Shown piece by piece: positions 54,501-64,000 of a DNA stretch of 64,000 nucleotides. The translations under genes and the position numbers were made by a program. This stretch comes from Alitabrizicola rongguiensis. GTDB lineage: Bacteria > Pseudomonadota > Alphaproteobacteria > Rhodobacterales > Rhodobacteraceae. The notes below the pieces were generated by a model that saw only the letters and a list, made by a program, of their open reading frames with translations, searched no databases and had not been told where the DNA came from. The stretch's first letter is position 1. Each line of letters opens with the position of its first letter. The stretch spans positions 310,001-374,000 of the forward strand of contig NZ_JAKENF010000002.1 in assembly GCF_021491355.1 (NCBI RefSeq), given 5' to 3'.

Positions 54501-54616
54501 ATCGCCTTGCTTTTGGTCAGCCAAGGCAGGACGATCTTCTAGCTTGGCTGAGCAAACTACAAAGTAGCGAACCCGAGCAACCGCTGTCTGAATTTCAGAT
54601 ATCCCTAAAGCCGTGA
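51503..54616 (+). CDS. SF2 helicase (DEAD/SNF2-like) partner of the PLD protein
   Basis: The 1037-residue protein has VADEVGLGKTMVARG (Walker A, about residues 42-56), DLIILDEFQRFHEVL (about 253), RTLLLSATPYRML (about 295), and C-terminal motifs LASTSVGQEGLDFHPYCHRLIHWNLPSNPVDLEQREGRVHRYKSH (V and VI). Between them is a long insert of unknown fold. ATG 51503 overlaps the PLD stop by 8 bases and has GGGAGCC upstream. It closes the operon and could drive or gate the PLD nuclease. Confidence 0.85.
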   Translation: MLDLRFSAETALAPLKAFQRRTVDYAFARLFTDPDRTRQFLVADEVGLGKTMVARGVIAKAIELMQDSVPRIDIVYICSNGAIAQQNLARLNVLGNRAHSLPTRLTLLPLQLGGDKGLRRNRINFISLTPGTTFDLKSSTGTARERALIVRILDDLLTPGDGKFALFRVGSREDTWQVTLADIRLQSIDEEIAARFRARVASEPGLLDDINDLAKIWMPRSGIERAMRARRDPLIARLRGLLAKECVAALEPDLIILDEFQRFHEVLHGTSEAAELAQQLFEYIDENGQECRTLLLSATPYRMLTLSGDSPEEGNHYTDFLEVMRFLFGKENGLSTVADLERELQHYRDCMLALPSGFDAAREARVNLESRLRRVVARTERVGETEARDSMVREVAETVDVMPADLLEARAVSAVAVAARAPGTLEYWKSAPYLMSFMRDYKLRERLDSQANNPTVELRSALKSVRPFQLNRSDIDQYQSIPLNNGRMRALKRLAFEADLARRLWLPPSLPYFGARIEATKALVFSAWSMVPDAISALLSHEAEREMGMGADGHGYFDRPTSRPIQFREAQGRLAGLRALQLVCPSPTLAAAVDPLHILRENKLVQDHHHQRIAAMSALEPLARDLHRAQTPPDREVTWDWASLAWIDLRQAKSFMDWIQAPDGLTACGDEEAWPAHVSALHAAAQVEGLLGSVELSDLASHLADVALGSPATCALRAFSRIAPDLELSSAVMLTSAAKVGMGFRSLFNQPESQALLRASEEGYYWQSILRFCVEHDLQSVLDEYVHVLLEAEGLQGHPSEKAVPKLADAMVAALSLRPAQIDVDQFGIRRGKIVNTPFRMRGRFAMRLAPRGEDESGEQRTGLVREAFNSPFRPFVLASTSVGQEGLDFHPYCHRLIHWNLPSNPVDLEQREGRVHRYKSHAVRLNIAAAQSCMMLNNDDPDPWASMFRAAKASAQSNSDLEPYWICPGSTRVERHTLLFPFSREVSRLAWLKQSVAVYRLAFGQPRQDDLLAWLSKLQSSEPEQPLSEFQISLKP

Positions 54617-55016
54617 GCTTCGCATTGCTCAGTGGAAGTGAAGGCAAAGAGATCTGAGGTGTCCCTTGCTTCCAATCACCTTCGGCTCATCCAGTTCGGG
54701 AGAAGCCGACCTCGCCGTCAGAACCCACTTCTCCGCCCAACTCAGCCTTAGCGGCAACACATGTCATGAATCTGAATTGAAAGGGTTTCTAGATTGCGGC
54801 ATGCATCTATGTGAAACATAGCACTTTTCGGCACTTGCCAACGCCACAAGTCTCTGCTTCTCTCAGATTGTTGGGATTTTCCCTCGCCTTTAAGATATAT
54901 CTGCAACAAAAGAATTTGGAGACGCGTTGCGCCAATCACATCTATAGTCATTTCCACCGAATTTTAATTAGTTGTCTTTTTAGGTAACATCATCCGCTCG
55001 AGGACGGAGGGATTTC
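54617..55016. other. 400-base AT-richer intergenic region
   Basis: No gene is supported between the operon end and the small gene at 55017. GC content falls markedly around 54740-54980, which fits a promoter region for the following pair. No hairpin with a T-run was found after the operon stop. Confidence 0.45.
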
Positions 55017-55262
55017 ATGAATACGACCAACGGCTTCGGTTCCTTCATTTTCGACATATATTTCGAAACTAAATCTTTGGATGCCGCAGAGGCCGCCCGC
55101 CGCATCGGCAGCGAACCGGTTGCGAGGACCGAGAGCAGCACTTATTTCTGCTGGCATCCGACTGGTAAGCGCCGTGGAGACGACGAAACGATTGTCTGGA
55201 ATCTTTCTGCCATACTCGGAGATATCTGGTTCTGCATCGACTGGTCGCGCAGTTCATACTGA
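55017..55262 (+). CDS. small protein, possibly a truncated DUF4279-like protein
   Basis: The 81-residue protein (NGFGSFIFDIYFETKSLDAAEAARRIGSEP..., WHPTGKRRGDDETIVWNLSAILGDIWFCIDW) has a strong GGAGGGATTTC ribosome site. The strand-helix pattern with a conserved Trp-rich end recalls the N-terminal part of DUF4279 proteins, but it is shorter than usual. It precedes the ADP-ribosylglycohydrolase gene by 65 bases. Function is unknown. Confidence 0.55.
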   Translation: MNTTNGFGSFIFDIYFETKSLDAAEAARRIGSEPVARTESSTYFCWHPTGKRRGDDETIVWNLSAILGDIWFCIDWSRSSY

Positions 55263-55327
55263 TCTCGGCGAGAGAATCTGATACCCATCCAAGTTATCTA
55301 TCAAAGATCAAAAAATGGTGAATCCCC

Positions 55328-56365
55328 ATGCAGCAGTTCATCACTGGCCCGCGTATCGACCCGGTTATAAACAAGATCAGAGGCTGTTTATTCGGCGGCG
55401 CAGCGGGTGATGCACTTGGCGCCGAGATCGAGTTCTGGGACCTTGCTCGAATCCGCAAGAGTTTCCCCGATGGGCTGACTTCTTTACCGCGGCATGACGG
55501 CCGCCGCGCACATATCACTGACGACACCCAAATGACGCTCTTCACTGCAGAGGGTCTGATCTGCGCCATTGTGCGCGCCGGAGATAGAGGAATATGTGCA
55601 CCCGAGGCGGTAGTACACCACGCGCTGCTGCGGTGGCTTCTGACCCAAAGTGGAAAACCGCGTATGCAGGTTTCCGATGTCGGACTGGTCAACGATGTGC
55701 GTCTTCAGATTCGTCGAGCGCCTGGCAATACCTGTCTGTCGGCTCTGGCCGCGGCCAAAAAGTTCGGCGACCCCGCCAACAATGACAGCAAGGGTTGCGG
55801 CACAATCATGCGTGTATCTCCCTGCGCCTTGATCGCCGATTCCGCTGGACAGGCCGAACTGCTTGCCCGTGACACCTCGGCGCTCACCCACGGCCATACC
55901 CTCGGGATCGAGGCGGCTGTGGCCTTCGCCCGCATACTCTTTGAGGTCTTCAACGGCGCCCCTCTGAAACGCGCGATTGACAAGGTGCGGCTTTCTCCTC
56001 CAATCATGGCGGCGCTCGAAGCTGCGCTGAATGCACCACGAGACGGCCGAGCGGAAACTGTTGAGAGCCTTGGCAGTGGCTGGGTCGCCGAAGAAGCTCT
56101 TGCGATTGCCATCTATGCGGCACTCGCGGGGCGAGACTTCTGGCATGGTCTGCAGATCGCAGTCACCCATTCCGGCGACAGCGACAGCACCGGTGCAATC
56201 GCCGGAAACCTTTTGGGTCTGCTCTACCCCGATCAGGCGCAGGCGTCCCGCACACAGCTCGAATGTTCCGACTTGATCGCTCGGATTGCGCGGGACCTTG
56301 CTTTTGCCCGCCGCGATAGTACCGAGTTCGCCGCAGAGTTCGGCGACCAATACCCTGGCTGGTGA
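55328..56365 (+). CDS. ADP-ribosylglycohydrolase family protein
   Basis: The 345-residue protein has the DraG/ARH signatures: GCLFGGAAGDALGAEIEFWD, HITDDTQMTLFTAEGL (metal-binding TDDT), KGCGTIMRVSP and HSGDSDSTGAIAGNLLGLLY (C-terminal metal site). These enzymes remove ADP-ribose from proteins or nucleic acids. In a defence island it may reverse a modification by a partner toxin or an invader. No ADP-ribosyltransferase was recognised nearby. Confidence 0.88.
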   Translation: MQQFITGPRIDPVINKIRGCLFGGAAGDALGAEIEFWDLARIRKSFPDGLTSLPRHDGRRAHITDDTQMTLFTAEGLICAIVRAGDRGICAPEAVVHHALLRWLLTQSGKPRMQVSDVGLVNDVRLQIRRAPGNTCLSALAAAKKFGDPANNDSKGCGTIMRVSPCALIADSAGQAELLARDTSALTHGHTLGIEAAVAFARILFEVFNGAPLKRAIDKVRLSPPIMAALEAALNAPRDGRAETVESLGSGWVAEEALAIAIYAALAGRDFWHGLQIAVTHSGDSDSTGAIAGNLLGLLYPDQAQASRTQLECSDLIARIARDLAFARRDSTEFAAEFGDQYPGW

Positions 56366-56384
56366 CGGCAGGATTTTGTGAGCT

Positions 56385-56579
56385 TCATGCCTGATACAGA
56401 TCGCCTACATCTGGAATGATCCCGGAGTAGCGCCGAGGCCGGTCACGCTGACCCGCTTTGTCGCGGACTAGCTGTACGGCGCGTTCGCGCACTCCACGGA
56501 AAAATCCATCCGTGAGCATGCTCATTTCCCTCGAACCGACCAAAAAGTTGGCCCCTACGGCAAACAAGGCGCGGTTCAA
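56385..56579 (-). pseudogene. possible short gene remnant
   Basis: A 64-codon frame on the minus strand contains LTDGFFRGVRERAVQLVRDKAGQRDRPRRYSG, which faintly recalls the first lines of an IS3-type OrfA. It has no ribosome site and no transposase core follows. It may be a remnant or chance. Confidence 0.2.
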
Positions 56580-56591
56580 GTTGCCCGACGA

Positions 56592-59500
56592 CTAAAGGCG
56601 CTCAAGCGTAAGGAAGACAGCGCATTCCTTCTGCAGCGCCATCAGGTTGTCGATCCCGGCGGTGATGTCGAACCGCGCCTTGAGCGGGGCCAGCGCATCC
56701 ACTGTGGCGGCTTCCACAAACCGATCATGGAAATGGCGGCGGCGGTTGCGGTCTGAGGGCTCGGGGCGCAGTTGGGCAAACAACCCTTTCCTGCCAAGCA
56801 GCCGCTCGGCCTCAGCGATCTGATCGCGTAGCGGCAGGTCGGGTGTGTTGTCAGGTTCCCACACCAGCGTCAGGCGGCTCACCTGCACTCCCTGCCTCTT
56901 CAGCATGTCAAGAAAGGCCTCCAGTCGTTCGCGCTGCGGTGGGCGCGCAAGGCACCAAGGGTCTTCGATGTGCAGATCCACTTGCCGGCCGGAAATCGCC
57001 TCGAAAACGGGAGCAAGATTTCGCTGCGTGCCGGGACGATAGTCAAAGCGGCGGATTCGGGCGTTGAAGGCCTCCAGCACGCCCTTTCGCAACGAAAGCT
57101 CACGGATGTTGCACCCTATCCAGCTTTCCGTCACAGCCCTGCGCCCGAAATGCGACACGCCCGCCAATGGCCCTTCCAGCACAGGGGCTGCATCGGCCTC
57201 GGCCCAAAATTCCTCTACCGCATCGGTCTTGACCACCGTCAGCCGCGGTGCTGCGGCAAGCCGATCGGCACGGGTAAGATGAACCTCGATCTGTGCATTG
57301 CGCTCATACTCCACCAATCCGTCCACCAGGCGCCGGTCCAGCCCCGTGGCTTCGGCCCCGGCCATATCGGCCGTCTCCGGAAGCAGGTAATAGAGCTTCC
57401 TCGTTCGATCATCGTCCAGCCAACGGCGCAAGGCCCGCAGACTTGCGGCCGCCTGTTCATGCCCCTGCGCGCCCCAAAGCTGTTGCGCAGCAAGAATGAT
57501 TAGGCTGGCCCCCTGCAGACGCAGGCCAAGTGTTTCGGCCGCGGTATTGGCAATCGGCACCACATCCGCCGGCGCAAACGGGGGCCGGGGTTGCGTCTGG
57601 GCCAGCACGCCCGTAAGCCAGGCTCGCACTGGGTGCCGGTTCAGCTTGTCCCAGTGCTGCTGGTTGGAAAAATCGTTCAGGCAGTGCGGGCAACTTGTCT
57701 CGCAGGCATCGCCGCTCGGGCATTCCAGGATCTGCAAGGCCCGCCCGATCACGGCGCGCGCGGAAAAGCGTGGCTCATCATCGGCCAGAAGGCGGCGGCA
57801 ATAGCCAGCCCCGCCCGGCACGGCGTCGGACAGGATGACCGACGGCTGCCCGGACGGAATCTCGGCCGTGGCGCGGATATCGCGCGGGTCCGTCTCCAAC
57901 AGGTCGGTCGCCGCCAGCCTCAGCGCCTCTGACAGCGTGCGGACAAAGCCTTCGCGTGCCTCGCGGGTTTCACTTTCCTTCTTACGCCCAAAATCGGGCA
58001 AGGGGGTCGAAAAGCGGATCGCCCGCAGGTCGGTTTCGAAGATGTGGGCCAGATCGACGGGCCAGCCCAGCTTGTCCACCTGGCAGGTCTCGCCGCTGCG
58101 TGGATTGTTGTGGCGCTTCTGCACCTCGGCCCCATGTGCCAGATCACGCGGGGCGGGCATGGCGAACTCGCAGCGCGGACAGCACAGATAGCCCCTGCCC
58201 TGCGGACCACGGTTCACGATGAACATCTGCCCCGGCTTTTCCCTGCTGCGTGGTACTGCCGGGGCGAAAAAGCTCATCACACCATTCAGGTCGGACGGTC
58301 GGAAGTCCTCTTCCATCGCGCGGGTCAGCAACCGCGCCTCATCCACCGGTCGGACACGCAGGCGCGATGAACCGGGGTCACGGCCCATGCGCCCGGTGTA
58401 GGATGTAAGGAATCCGAAGGGTTCGATGAAGCGCGCCTTCAGCCCTTGCTGGCCAGCCCCGCATTGCGGGCAACTTTCCTCGAAGCCCTCGCGGTCGTCG
58501 TGAATTTGCACATGGTTGCAGGAAGGGCAGATGCGGTAATAGCCCTTTTCGGTCCAAGCATCCCCGCCGCCGATCGCAGCCTTGCGGGCGATGCCTTCGC
58601 TGGTCCAGATGCGGCCCCCCGCCACCACCTCAGCCCCAGGAGCATATTCCGCGATGGCAAGGCTGGCATCCCTGTCCAGTTGCAGCGCTCGGCCCTGATC
58701 GCCGTGCGACTGTTGATCGGTCACGATTTCCAGATGAATGGAATGAACTGGGAAGCTATAGGTCGGGATCACGGCTGCGCGCGACATCGCCTCGACCACA
58801 AACCGGTCCAGATACAGCTTCTTGTCGCGCATCCGGCCGTTTGCCCGTCTTAGCGCCTTCTGGGCTTCCGCATCAGTCGTGGCCGCATGATGCGCAGCCA
58901 TGGCCTGTTCATAGCCCTCGTGTATCCCGCGCCAGCGCCCGGCGATTACGGCGACAAATCCTTCCACCTTCTGCAGGAAATGCGCCGCCAGATCGGCCCC
59001 GCGCAGGGCGACCGACGCCAGCGAACCGGGAAGCGTTCCCGCCAGAGCATCGGCAGATGCTAGCGCCGCCTTGCCCGCATCCGACGCCAGCCAGGATCGC
59101 AGATCGGCCAGAATGGCGGCTTCGCGCGCATGGTCCAGATTTTCGCCGAGAATGTCGCGCAACTGCGGCGCGCCTGTCTTGGTGGAACCAGCAAGGCGAT
59201 GCTCCAGCCAGCCCGACAGGATTATGGACACCTGGTGACGGCGGAAGAAGTCGGGGTTTTCTAGGGTCAGGTAGGGCGGCGCCGGCAGCGCCTCCAGATA
59301 GGATTGCAGGTTGCGGAAACTAGACTGGTCATACCGGCTTCCCCGCGCCAGCATCAGGGCAATCGGCGCGACTTGTGCCCGTCGACCGGCACGGCCCGCA
59401 CGCTGCTGGTAATTCGCGATACCCGGCGGAACGTTGCGGCAGAACACGGCCTCAAGATCGCCCAGATCAACCCCCATTTCCATCGTGGTGGTGCAGCTAA

Positions 59501-62500
59501 GCAGGTTCACCTCACCCCGCCGGAATCGCTCTTCGATCTCGGCCCGTTCCGATACGCCGATGGCAGCGGTATGTTCGCGGGCGATAGCGCTTTGCGGTCG
59601 CGCGCGATAGCGCTCAAGATAGTGGTTCGAACTTTCAGCAACCGCGCGCGCCTCGCGCGATACCTTCTCCACCTCGCCGGCGCAGCGCCACGCGGTGCAC
59701 TGGCCTTCCAGATCGACATGCGCGACCGCCCCGCAACTGTGGCAGCGATACAGGCTGCCAGCAGGTGCCGGAACGAACCGCAATGCCGCCAAGTTTAGCA
59801 CATGACCATGACCTCCCGGTTTCAGAAGGCCCGAGCCGGGCCGCGTGGCCGCCTGCCAGAAGGCGCGCATCGCGGTGCCGATCTGATCGGGCGAAAAACC
59901 CAGCTTCTGGCCCATAAGCCAGCTGATACGGTTCTGCGCGTTTGGCGCTGGCATCAGCGTGTGCAACCGGCGCGACGCCTTCACCCGGACTTCGGCCCAG
60001 GAAATGTCACCGCTGGCCTTGCCCTCGCCCCAAAGGGTTTCATCCGTCAGGTCAATCACCCCACCCAGATCGTTGATCGCGCGGGAATAGCGGATCTGAT
60101 CCAGCAGGAACCGCACCAGTGGCGCGGCAAGGTGCCGCCGGCCTTCGGGCAGGGCTTGGGCCACGCTGCGCACCACCTGATCCTCACCGTGATACTGCAC
60201 CTCCATCAGGCCCAGCGTTTCCAGCGAAAGCCGCAGGGCGCCGTCACACAATTCGCCGGCAATCAGCGCCATCAGCCTGTCCTTCACCGCCGTGCTGCCC
60301 AGGGGATCGGGGTTGCGCCGGTCGTAAAGCCGGAATCCCTCACGCCGCATGGCCCGCCATACCCCTTCCTTCAGCCCTTCCAGATCCAGCTTCTCGTCCT
60401 CGGCCCGCTTCAGCGCCTCGACCATCGCAGCGCGCAGGGCCTGATCCCGGGCAGTGCGTTCGAAGAATGGGGCGAAGAATGCCGCATCCTGACGGTTGTC
60501 GGCAAAAACCAGCAGGTTGCGCCCCTTCATCGGCGCGTCCGACTCGCGGTTGGCCGGCGGTGGCAGGGCTTCGATCAGCGTCTGTGCAGCGACCGCAGCC
60601 AGCGCATCGTCACCGGGGTTGATCGCCGTCACCGGCTCAGCATAGCGGCCACCCCTTTGCCCGCAAGATAGGCATCGCTTCACATAGCTGCGCCGCTCCT
60701 CGGTGTCCTGCACCATCTCGGCCTCTTGCAGCCCCAGCAGACCATCCGCGGGCCCGTCTATCAGGTCGCCGGTCTTAGGATCGAACCAGAACAGCTCCAC
60801 CGCCTCGGCCCCGGCGGCCTCAACCTCTTCGGCATCGTCCTCAAACGCGCTCTGACCCGCGCCGACCAGCCGCAACACGCGGCGCGTACCTCGCTGCGCC
60901 AAATCGGGCCGGGGATGCAGAGCATGGCCATCATCCCATCCCTCGACATAGGGCTCGCCACAGTTGCGACAGACCAGAAGCGGATAGGCCGGAACGCCAT
61001 CCACATGCGTTCCGGCACGATGCACGACTGGCATCCCGTCCCAATGCTCGGGATTTTCAGCTGACAGCGTCAGTGCAAGGCCCTCCACGCCCGATGCCGC
61101 CAGGTGATAGCGCGCCGGCAAAAGCGGAAAGGCGCCTAGTATAGCGGGCTTGGCCAGAACACCGGCAGCAATCAGCGCGGTCAAGGCCTGGTGGGCAAGC
61201 CCCGAATCGTCGCCAAAGATCGTTCGCGCCAATCCGTCGAACGGCAGAGACCGGCACATTAATGCCCGTGCCACCTGCCTAACCTCGGCCAATCCAGATA
61301 GTGCATGAATTAGCGCCTCGCCCAGATGCTGGCCTTCCAGCCGCAGCGCGTCGATCCCCGCCGCCTCCATGGCGGCGTTCCATTCGCCCACTTGATGTTC
61401 GGCATTCTCATCGGAAAAAAGGTTCGCGGCGCGTAGCTGGGCAATTACCTCGCCGATCTGCACCCAGGTCTTCGCGTCAAACCCATGGGCTGCATCGCCT
61501 TCGATCAGCTGCGGGTGCAGCCGCCGCGCTGACGTGATGACCGCGGCATCCCCGCTGGGAAAGGGTTCGCCGAAAAGGTTTTCGGCAAAGCGCGCCAGTT
61601 CATCGCGCCGTGCCGGATCAAGGCTGGCCGAGGTACCCACGCAACGCAGCCGCCCCGGGGCCAGTCCCAGCTGGGTTTTCAGCTTGCGCAGCAGAAATGC
61701 CACCTCGATGGCCTGCGCCCCGGTATATGTGTGCACTTCATCCAGCACGATCCATTTCAGGTCGGCCTCTTCCAGAAGCCGGCGGTTGCGCGGCAGAAGC
61801 AGGATGTGCTCCAGCATGGCATAGTTCGTAATCAGGATATGCGGTGGCGTGTCCAGCATCTCTTGCCGCGACAACAGCCAGCTGGCCGGAACGCGGGCCG
61901 CATCGGGAAAATTCGCTTGGAACGACGGGCTTTGCACCAGGTCGTTTTCAACGTCGCTGCGTATCTCATTCGACCGGACTTGACCGGTGTATCGGCCCAG
62001 CGTGATGCCGGGGTCCTTCAGATCAGCAAACAGCAGTCGCGAGATGCGGTGCATCTGGTCATTGGCCAGCGCGTTCAGCGGATAGACCAGAACGGCCCGA
62101 ACCCCGGGGCGCGCCAGATCAGGGTCGCGCAGCAAGCTGTCGACCAGCGGAAACAGGAAGGATTCCGTCTTGCCCGAACCGGTTCCCGTGGCCACCAGAT
62201 AGTTTTCTTCCAGCCCGATGGTCGCCGCCTGATGCAGATGCAACGGTCGGTCCATCAGGGCGCGCCCACTGTCGCTGCCCTCTAGCGCCATCCAGCCCTT
62301 GTGCAGCCGCCCGTCCTGCACCATCCGGCGGATCGAAGCGCCCTTTTCGAAATCCGGCAGGCTTTCCACAAATGGGCCCTTCACCAGATCGGCCGCCGCA
62401 ATCGTTGCCGCCACGCGCTGCGACAAAAGCGGCGCCCGGGCCGCCGAAACCCCCGCGGCAGTCGAGGTATAGCGGGCAAGCGTTTCACGCAGCCGGTCCT

Positions 62501-62531
62501 TGAACAGTAATGGGTCGAGTTCGTGGGTCAT
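56592..62531 (-). CDS. giant DUF1998-type helicase, DruE-like
   Basis: The 1979-residue protein is an SF2 helicase with C-terminal zinc modules, as in DruE of Druantia. Motifs: [13 protein letters not shown] (Walker A at residues 116-122), [40 protein letters not shown] and [12 protein letters not shown]. Zinc-type cysteine sets are [33 protein letters not shown] with CPQCG, and the DUF1998 signature [19 protein letters not shown]. The last 250 residues hold [12 protein letters not shown], suggesting a PLD-like C-terminal domain. The ATG overlaps the upstream gene's stop (ATGA), so the pair is translated together. It is convergent with the glycohydrolase gene. Confidence 0.8.
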   Translation of the reverse strand: MTHELDPLLFKDRLRETLARYTSTAAGVSAARAPLLSQRVAATIAAADLVKGPFVESLPDFEKGASIRRMVQDGRLHKGWMALEGSDSGRALMDRPLHLHQAATIGLEENYLVATGTGSGKTESFLFPLVDSLLRDPDLARPGVRAVLVYPLNALANDQMHRISRLLFADLKDPGITLGRYTGQVRSNEIRSDVENDLVQSPSFQANFPDAARVPASWLLSRQEMLDTPPHILITNYAMLEHILLLPRNRRLLEEADLKWIVLDEVHTYTGAQAIEVAFLLRKLKTQLGLAPGRLRCVGTSASLDPARRDELARFAENLFGEPFPSGDAAVITSARRLHPQLIEGDAAHGFDAKTWVQIGEVIAQLRAANLFSDENAEHQVGEWNAAMEAAGIDALRLEGQHLGEALIHALSGLAEVRQVARALMCRSLPFDGLARTIFGDDSGLAHQALTALIAAGVLAKPAILGAFPLLPARYHLAASGVEGLALTLSAENPEHWDGMPVVHRAGTHVDGVPAYPLLVCRNCGEPYVEGWDDGHALHPRPDLAQRGTRRVLRLVGAGQSAFEDDAEEVEAAGAEAVELFWFDPKTGDLIDGPADGLLGLQEAEMVQDTEERRSYVKRCLSCGQRGGRYAEPVTAINPGDDALAAVAAQTLIEALPPPANRESDAPMKGRNLLVFADNRQDAAFFAPFFERTARDQALRAAMVEALKRAEDEKLDLEGLKEGVWRAMRREGFRLYDRRNPDPLGSTAVKDRLMALIAGELCDGALRLSLETLGLMEVQYHGEDQVVRSVAQALPEGRRHLAAPLVRFLLDQIRYSRAINDLGGVIDLTDETLWGEGKASGDISWAEVRVKASRRLHTLMPAPNAQNRISWLMGQKLGFSPDQIGTAMRAFWQAATRPGSGLLKPGGHGHVLNLAALRFVPAPAGSLYRCHSCGAVAHVDLEGQCTAWRCAGEVEKVSREARAVAESSNHYLERYRARPQSAIAREHTAAIGVSERAEIEERFRRGEVNLLSCTTTMEMGVDLGDLEAVFCRNVPPGIANYQQRAGRAGRRAQVAPIALMLARGSRYDQSSFRNLQSYLEALPAPPYLTLENPDFFRRHQVSIILSGWLEHRLAGSTKTGAPQLRDILGENLDHAREAAILADLRSWLASDAGKAALASADALAGTLPGSLASVALRGADLAAHFLQKVEGFVAVIAGRWRGIHEGYEQAMAAHHAATTDAEAQKALRRANGRMRDKKLYLDRFVVEAMSRAAVIPTYSFPVHSIHLEIVTDQQSHGDQGRALQLDRDASLAIAEYAPGAEVVAGGRIWTSEGIARKAAIGGGDAWTEKGYYRICPSCNHVQIHDDREGFEESCPQCGAGQQGLKARFIEPFGFLTSYTGRMGRDPGSSRLRVRPVDEARLLTRAMEEDFRPSDLNGVMSFFAPAVPRSREKPGQMFIVNRGPQGRGYLCCPRCEFAMPAPRDLAHGAEVQKRHNNPRSGETCQVDKLGWPVDLAHIFETDLRAIRFSTPLPDFGRKKESETREAREGFVRTLSEALRLAATDLLETDPRDIRATAEIPSGQPSVILSDAVPGGAGYCRRLLADDEPRFSARAVIGRALQILECPSGDACETSCPHCLNDFSNQQHWDKLNRHPVRAWLTGVLAQTQPRPPFAPADVVPIANTAAETLGLRLQGASLIILAAQQLWGAQGHEQAAASLRALRRWLDDDRTRKLYYLLPETADMAGAEATGLDRRLVDGLVEYERNAQIEVHLTRADRLAAAPRLTVVKTDAVEEFWAEADAAPVLEGPLAGVSHFGRRAVTESWIGCNIRELSLRKGVLEAFNARIRRFDYRPGTQRNLAPVFEAISGRQVDLHIEDPWCLARPPQRERLEAFLDMLKRQGVQVSRLTLVWEPDNTPDLPLRDQIAEAERLLGRKGLFAQLRPEPSDRNRRRHFHDRFVEAATVDALAPLKARFDITAGIDNLMALQKECAVFLTLERL

Positions 62532-64000
62532 GGACGTACCTTGGCCAGCTGCCAGACAAGAAGGAAATAGAAGAACAATTCGGGTGCGAGTCGCAGTAGG
62601 AACCCGACGGATGCCAATACATCGCCCGGTCGCCAGCTCAGGGTAGTGGCTAGGGTATCGATGAACTGCCTGGCTGATCCTGTCCGGCTGGCGCGGGCGA
62701 ACTCGGAAAGGGTGGCCGCAACGGCCAAATCGATCGCATGAGGACGGTCATCTTCGGGTCGGCGCTTTGGCATGGGCGGGCGCCATACGGGCGGACACTG
62801 AGCCAGCACGTGAAGGGCAAGGGTCGACAAGGCTTCCGCGCGCCGGCTGTTGCCGCCGCTCTCGCTCGGTGAATCGAACAACACATTGGCCGCCTCGAAT
62901 CTCTCCAGCATGCGTAGCTGTGCGGCCCGCAGATGGGCCGGGCCCATGATCGGTGTGCCATGCCAGAACCATCCCGCTCCGGCATCGGTATCCAGCGGCG
63001 CAAAAAGCTTGAAGAAGCGTTCAGGCCGAAAGCCCGCCAGCACCGTTTCGGCGTTCCGTTCAGCTTCGGTGGCATTAGCAAAGGCAATCAGCGCCTGCGC
63101 ATGCAACAACCCCTCGCGCAGGCGTTCCCGCGAAAACGCACTCAGCATGGAACCTGCTCTCAGCCCATCATCGGTCTGATCGGCCAAAGCATCAAACGCA
63201 GCCGGCAGGGCAGAATACAGCCCGGGATCGATCTCCACCGGGTGCACCATCGGCACCCAGCTTGGCGAAGTTTCCCCCGGCATCGGCAAAAGCGCCGCCC
63301 GCATGAGAAGCCCACTCGATAGGGGCAGGCCTGCTATCATAGCTCCCAGCTTACGCCATCGAGGCAGCAGGCTGCGTTCCAAACCATGGTCCAGCCAGCA
63401 GTCCACCGCATAACAATCCGAAAGCCAGCGGCACAGTGTCTCAAACCGGGTCTGGATGAAATCGACTGGCGCATCAGACAGGCTGTGCGAAGCTGTCAGC
63501 GGCAAGGCATAGGTATCGCCCCTTCCGTTCCGTAGGGGACGCCATCCAAGATCCGGGTTAGCGATGTCTGGCCGCACGAAAATCTTCCCGATCATCAGTC
63601 CTTGATTGGCTGGCTGCTGGGCGATGGTGAGCGTCACGTCGCGGGCGTCAGTGCCAGATAGCTCGGCACGCAGCCACTCGGACGCCGCCCGGCGTACGGG
63701 CCGTCTCCCCAGGGCGATCTCGTGAAAGCTTCGCTTGCCCATCTCGTCCTCGGCCTCGACCGCAACAGCATCAATGGCCGTGCTAATGGCAAAGGTGGCT
63801 TGCACCCCAACCCGGACTAGTCGCAGATCAAACCGCGCGGGCTGAAGTGCGTCTACGACCTCGAACAGCACCACCTCGGCCCCGTTCGACCGTCGCAGCA
63901 CAACTGCAGCGTTCCGCCCCACAAGCTCTGAAATCGCGATATTGCGGGTCATCCCCAATGCAAAAGGCTGGGCTTCGTGCCGCGCCCCAACCCGCAAGGC
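62528..64000 (-). CDS. partner of the DruE-like helicase, DruH-like (partial)
   Basis: The frame is open to the right edge, so only the C-terminal 490 residues are seen. No catalytic motif is recognised; the sequence is helical with stretches such as [16 protein letters not shown] and [25 protein letters not shown]. By position and size it matches the large protein encoded upstream of DruE in Druantia type III loci (DruH), with a 4-base overlap. Identification is by context more than by motif. Confidence 0.55.
   Translation of the reverse strand, partial: ALRVGARHEAQPFALGMTRNIAISELVGRNAAVVLRRSNGAEVVLFEVVDALQPARFDLRLVRVGVQATFAISTAIDAVAVEAEDEMGKRSFHEIALGRRPVRRAASEWLRAELSGTDARDVTLTIAQQPANQGLMIGKIFVRPDIANPDLGWRPLRNGRGDTYALPLTASHSLSDAPVDFIQTRFETLCRWLSDCYAVDCWLDHGLERSLLPRWRKLGAMIAGLPLSSGLLMRAALLPMPGETSPSWVPMVHPVEIDPGLYSALPAAFDALADQTDDGLRAGSMLSAFSRERLREGLLHAQALIAFANATEAERNAETVLAGFRPERFFKLFAPLDTDAGAGWFWHGTPIMGPAHLRAAQLRMLERFEAANVLFDSPSESGGNSRRAEALSTLALHVLAQCPPVWRPPMPKRRPEDDRPHAIDLAVAATLSEFARASRTGSARQFIDTLATTLSWRPGDVLASVGFLLRLAPELFFYFLLVWQLAKVRP

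Noticed and set aside
32419-64000. CRISPR array in the defence island
   Set aside because: I looked for regularly spaced short repeats and saw none. No cas-like gene was recognised.
56592-64000. DISARM (drmAB) as identity of the right-edge helicase pair
   Set aside because: DISARM uses a separate, shorter helicase and a separate DUF1998 protein with a methyltransferase. Here a single 1979-residue protein carries both parts and no methyltransferase is seen, so DruE-like fits better.

Overview
The window comes from a high-GC alphaproteobacterium, most likely a member of the Rhodobacteraceae. This rests on protein style, a ppiD-like gene followed directly by trpE, a two-domain cold-shock protein, and a gbpR/chvE/ggu sugar locus. 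No 16S or taxonomic marker is present, so the placement is inference.

Chromosomal backbone, 1 to 32.6 kb. It opens with the tail of a class III aminotransferase joined to a glutamine synthetase-family gene (polyamine or amine type). Next come a methyltransferase, two divergent paralogous exported proteins, tRNA-Pro(TGG), a DUF192 protein, a double cold-shock protein, pdxH, fabI, a LysE exporter, gpt, a DUF2127 membrane protein, an aminotransferase, a PpiD/SurA-like folding factor and trpE. A phosphonate-type group (phnM, a PHP phosphoesterase and a divergent DUF1045 2H-phosphoesterase) follows, then a CorA transporter, a flavin reductase and an ArsR regulator with the cysteine spacing of SqrR-type persulfide sensors.

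From 20.2 to 32.4 kb lies a coherent aldose locus. A LysR regulator (gbpR-like) is divergent from chvE-gguA-gguB-gguC-dehydratase-dehydrogenase-aldehyde dehydrogenase. Together these encode import of L-arabinose or D-galactose type sugars and non-phosphorylative oxidation, for arabinose to 2-oxoglutarate. The lactonase of that pathway is not seen here.

Accessory island, 32.6 kb to the right edge. tRNA-Cys(GCA) is followed by a tyrosine recombinase and then a dense set of nucleic-acid enzymes typical of a defence island: a helicase IV-like protein with an inserted nuclease domain and zinc ribbons, a probable PD-(D/E)XK protein, a WYL regulator, a thermonuclease-fold protein, a membrane protein, a DUF6508-like protein and a HEPN-like protein with an R-x4-H motif. 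Next is a translationally coupled five-gene operon at 42.8-54.6 kb: an AddB-like nuclease, an AddA/RecB-like helicase-nuclease, a DUF6361-like protein, a double-HKD PLD-like protein and an SF2 helicase. It is followed by a small protein with an ADP-ribosylglycohydrolase, and then, on the opposite strand, a 1979-residue DUF1998-type helicase coupled to an upstream partner that runs off the window, resembling a Druantia type III pair (DruH-DruE). The five-gene operon is the best candidate for an undescribed system.
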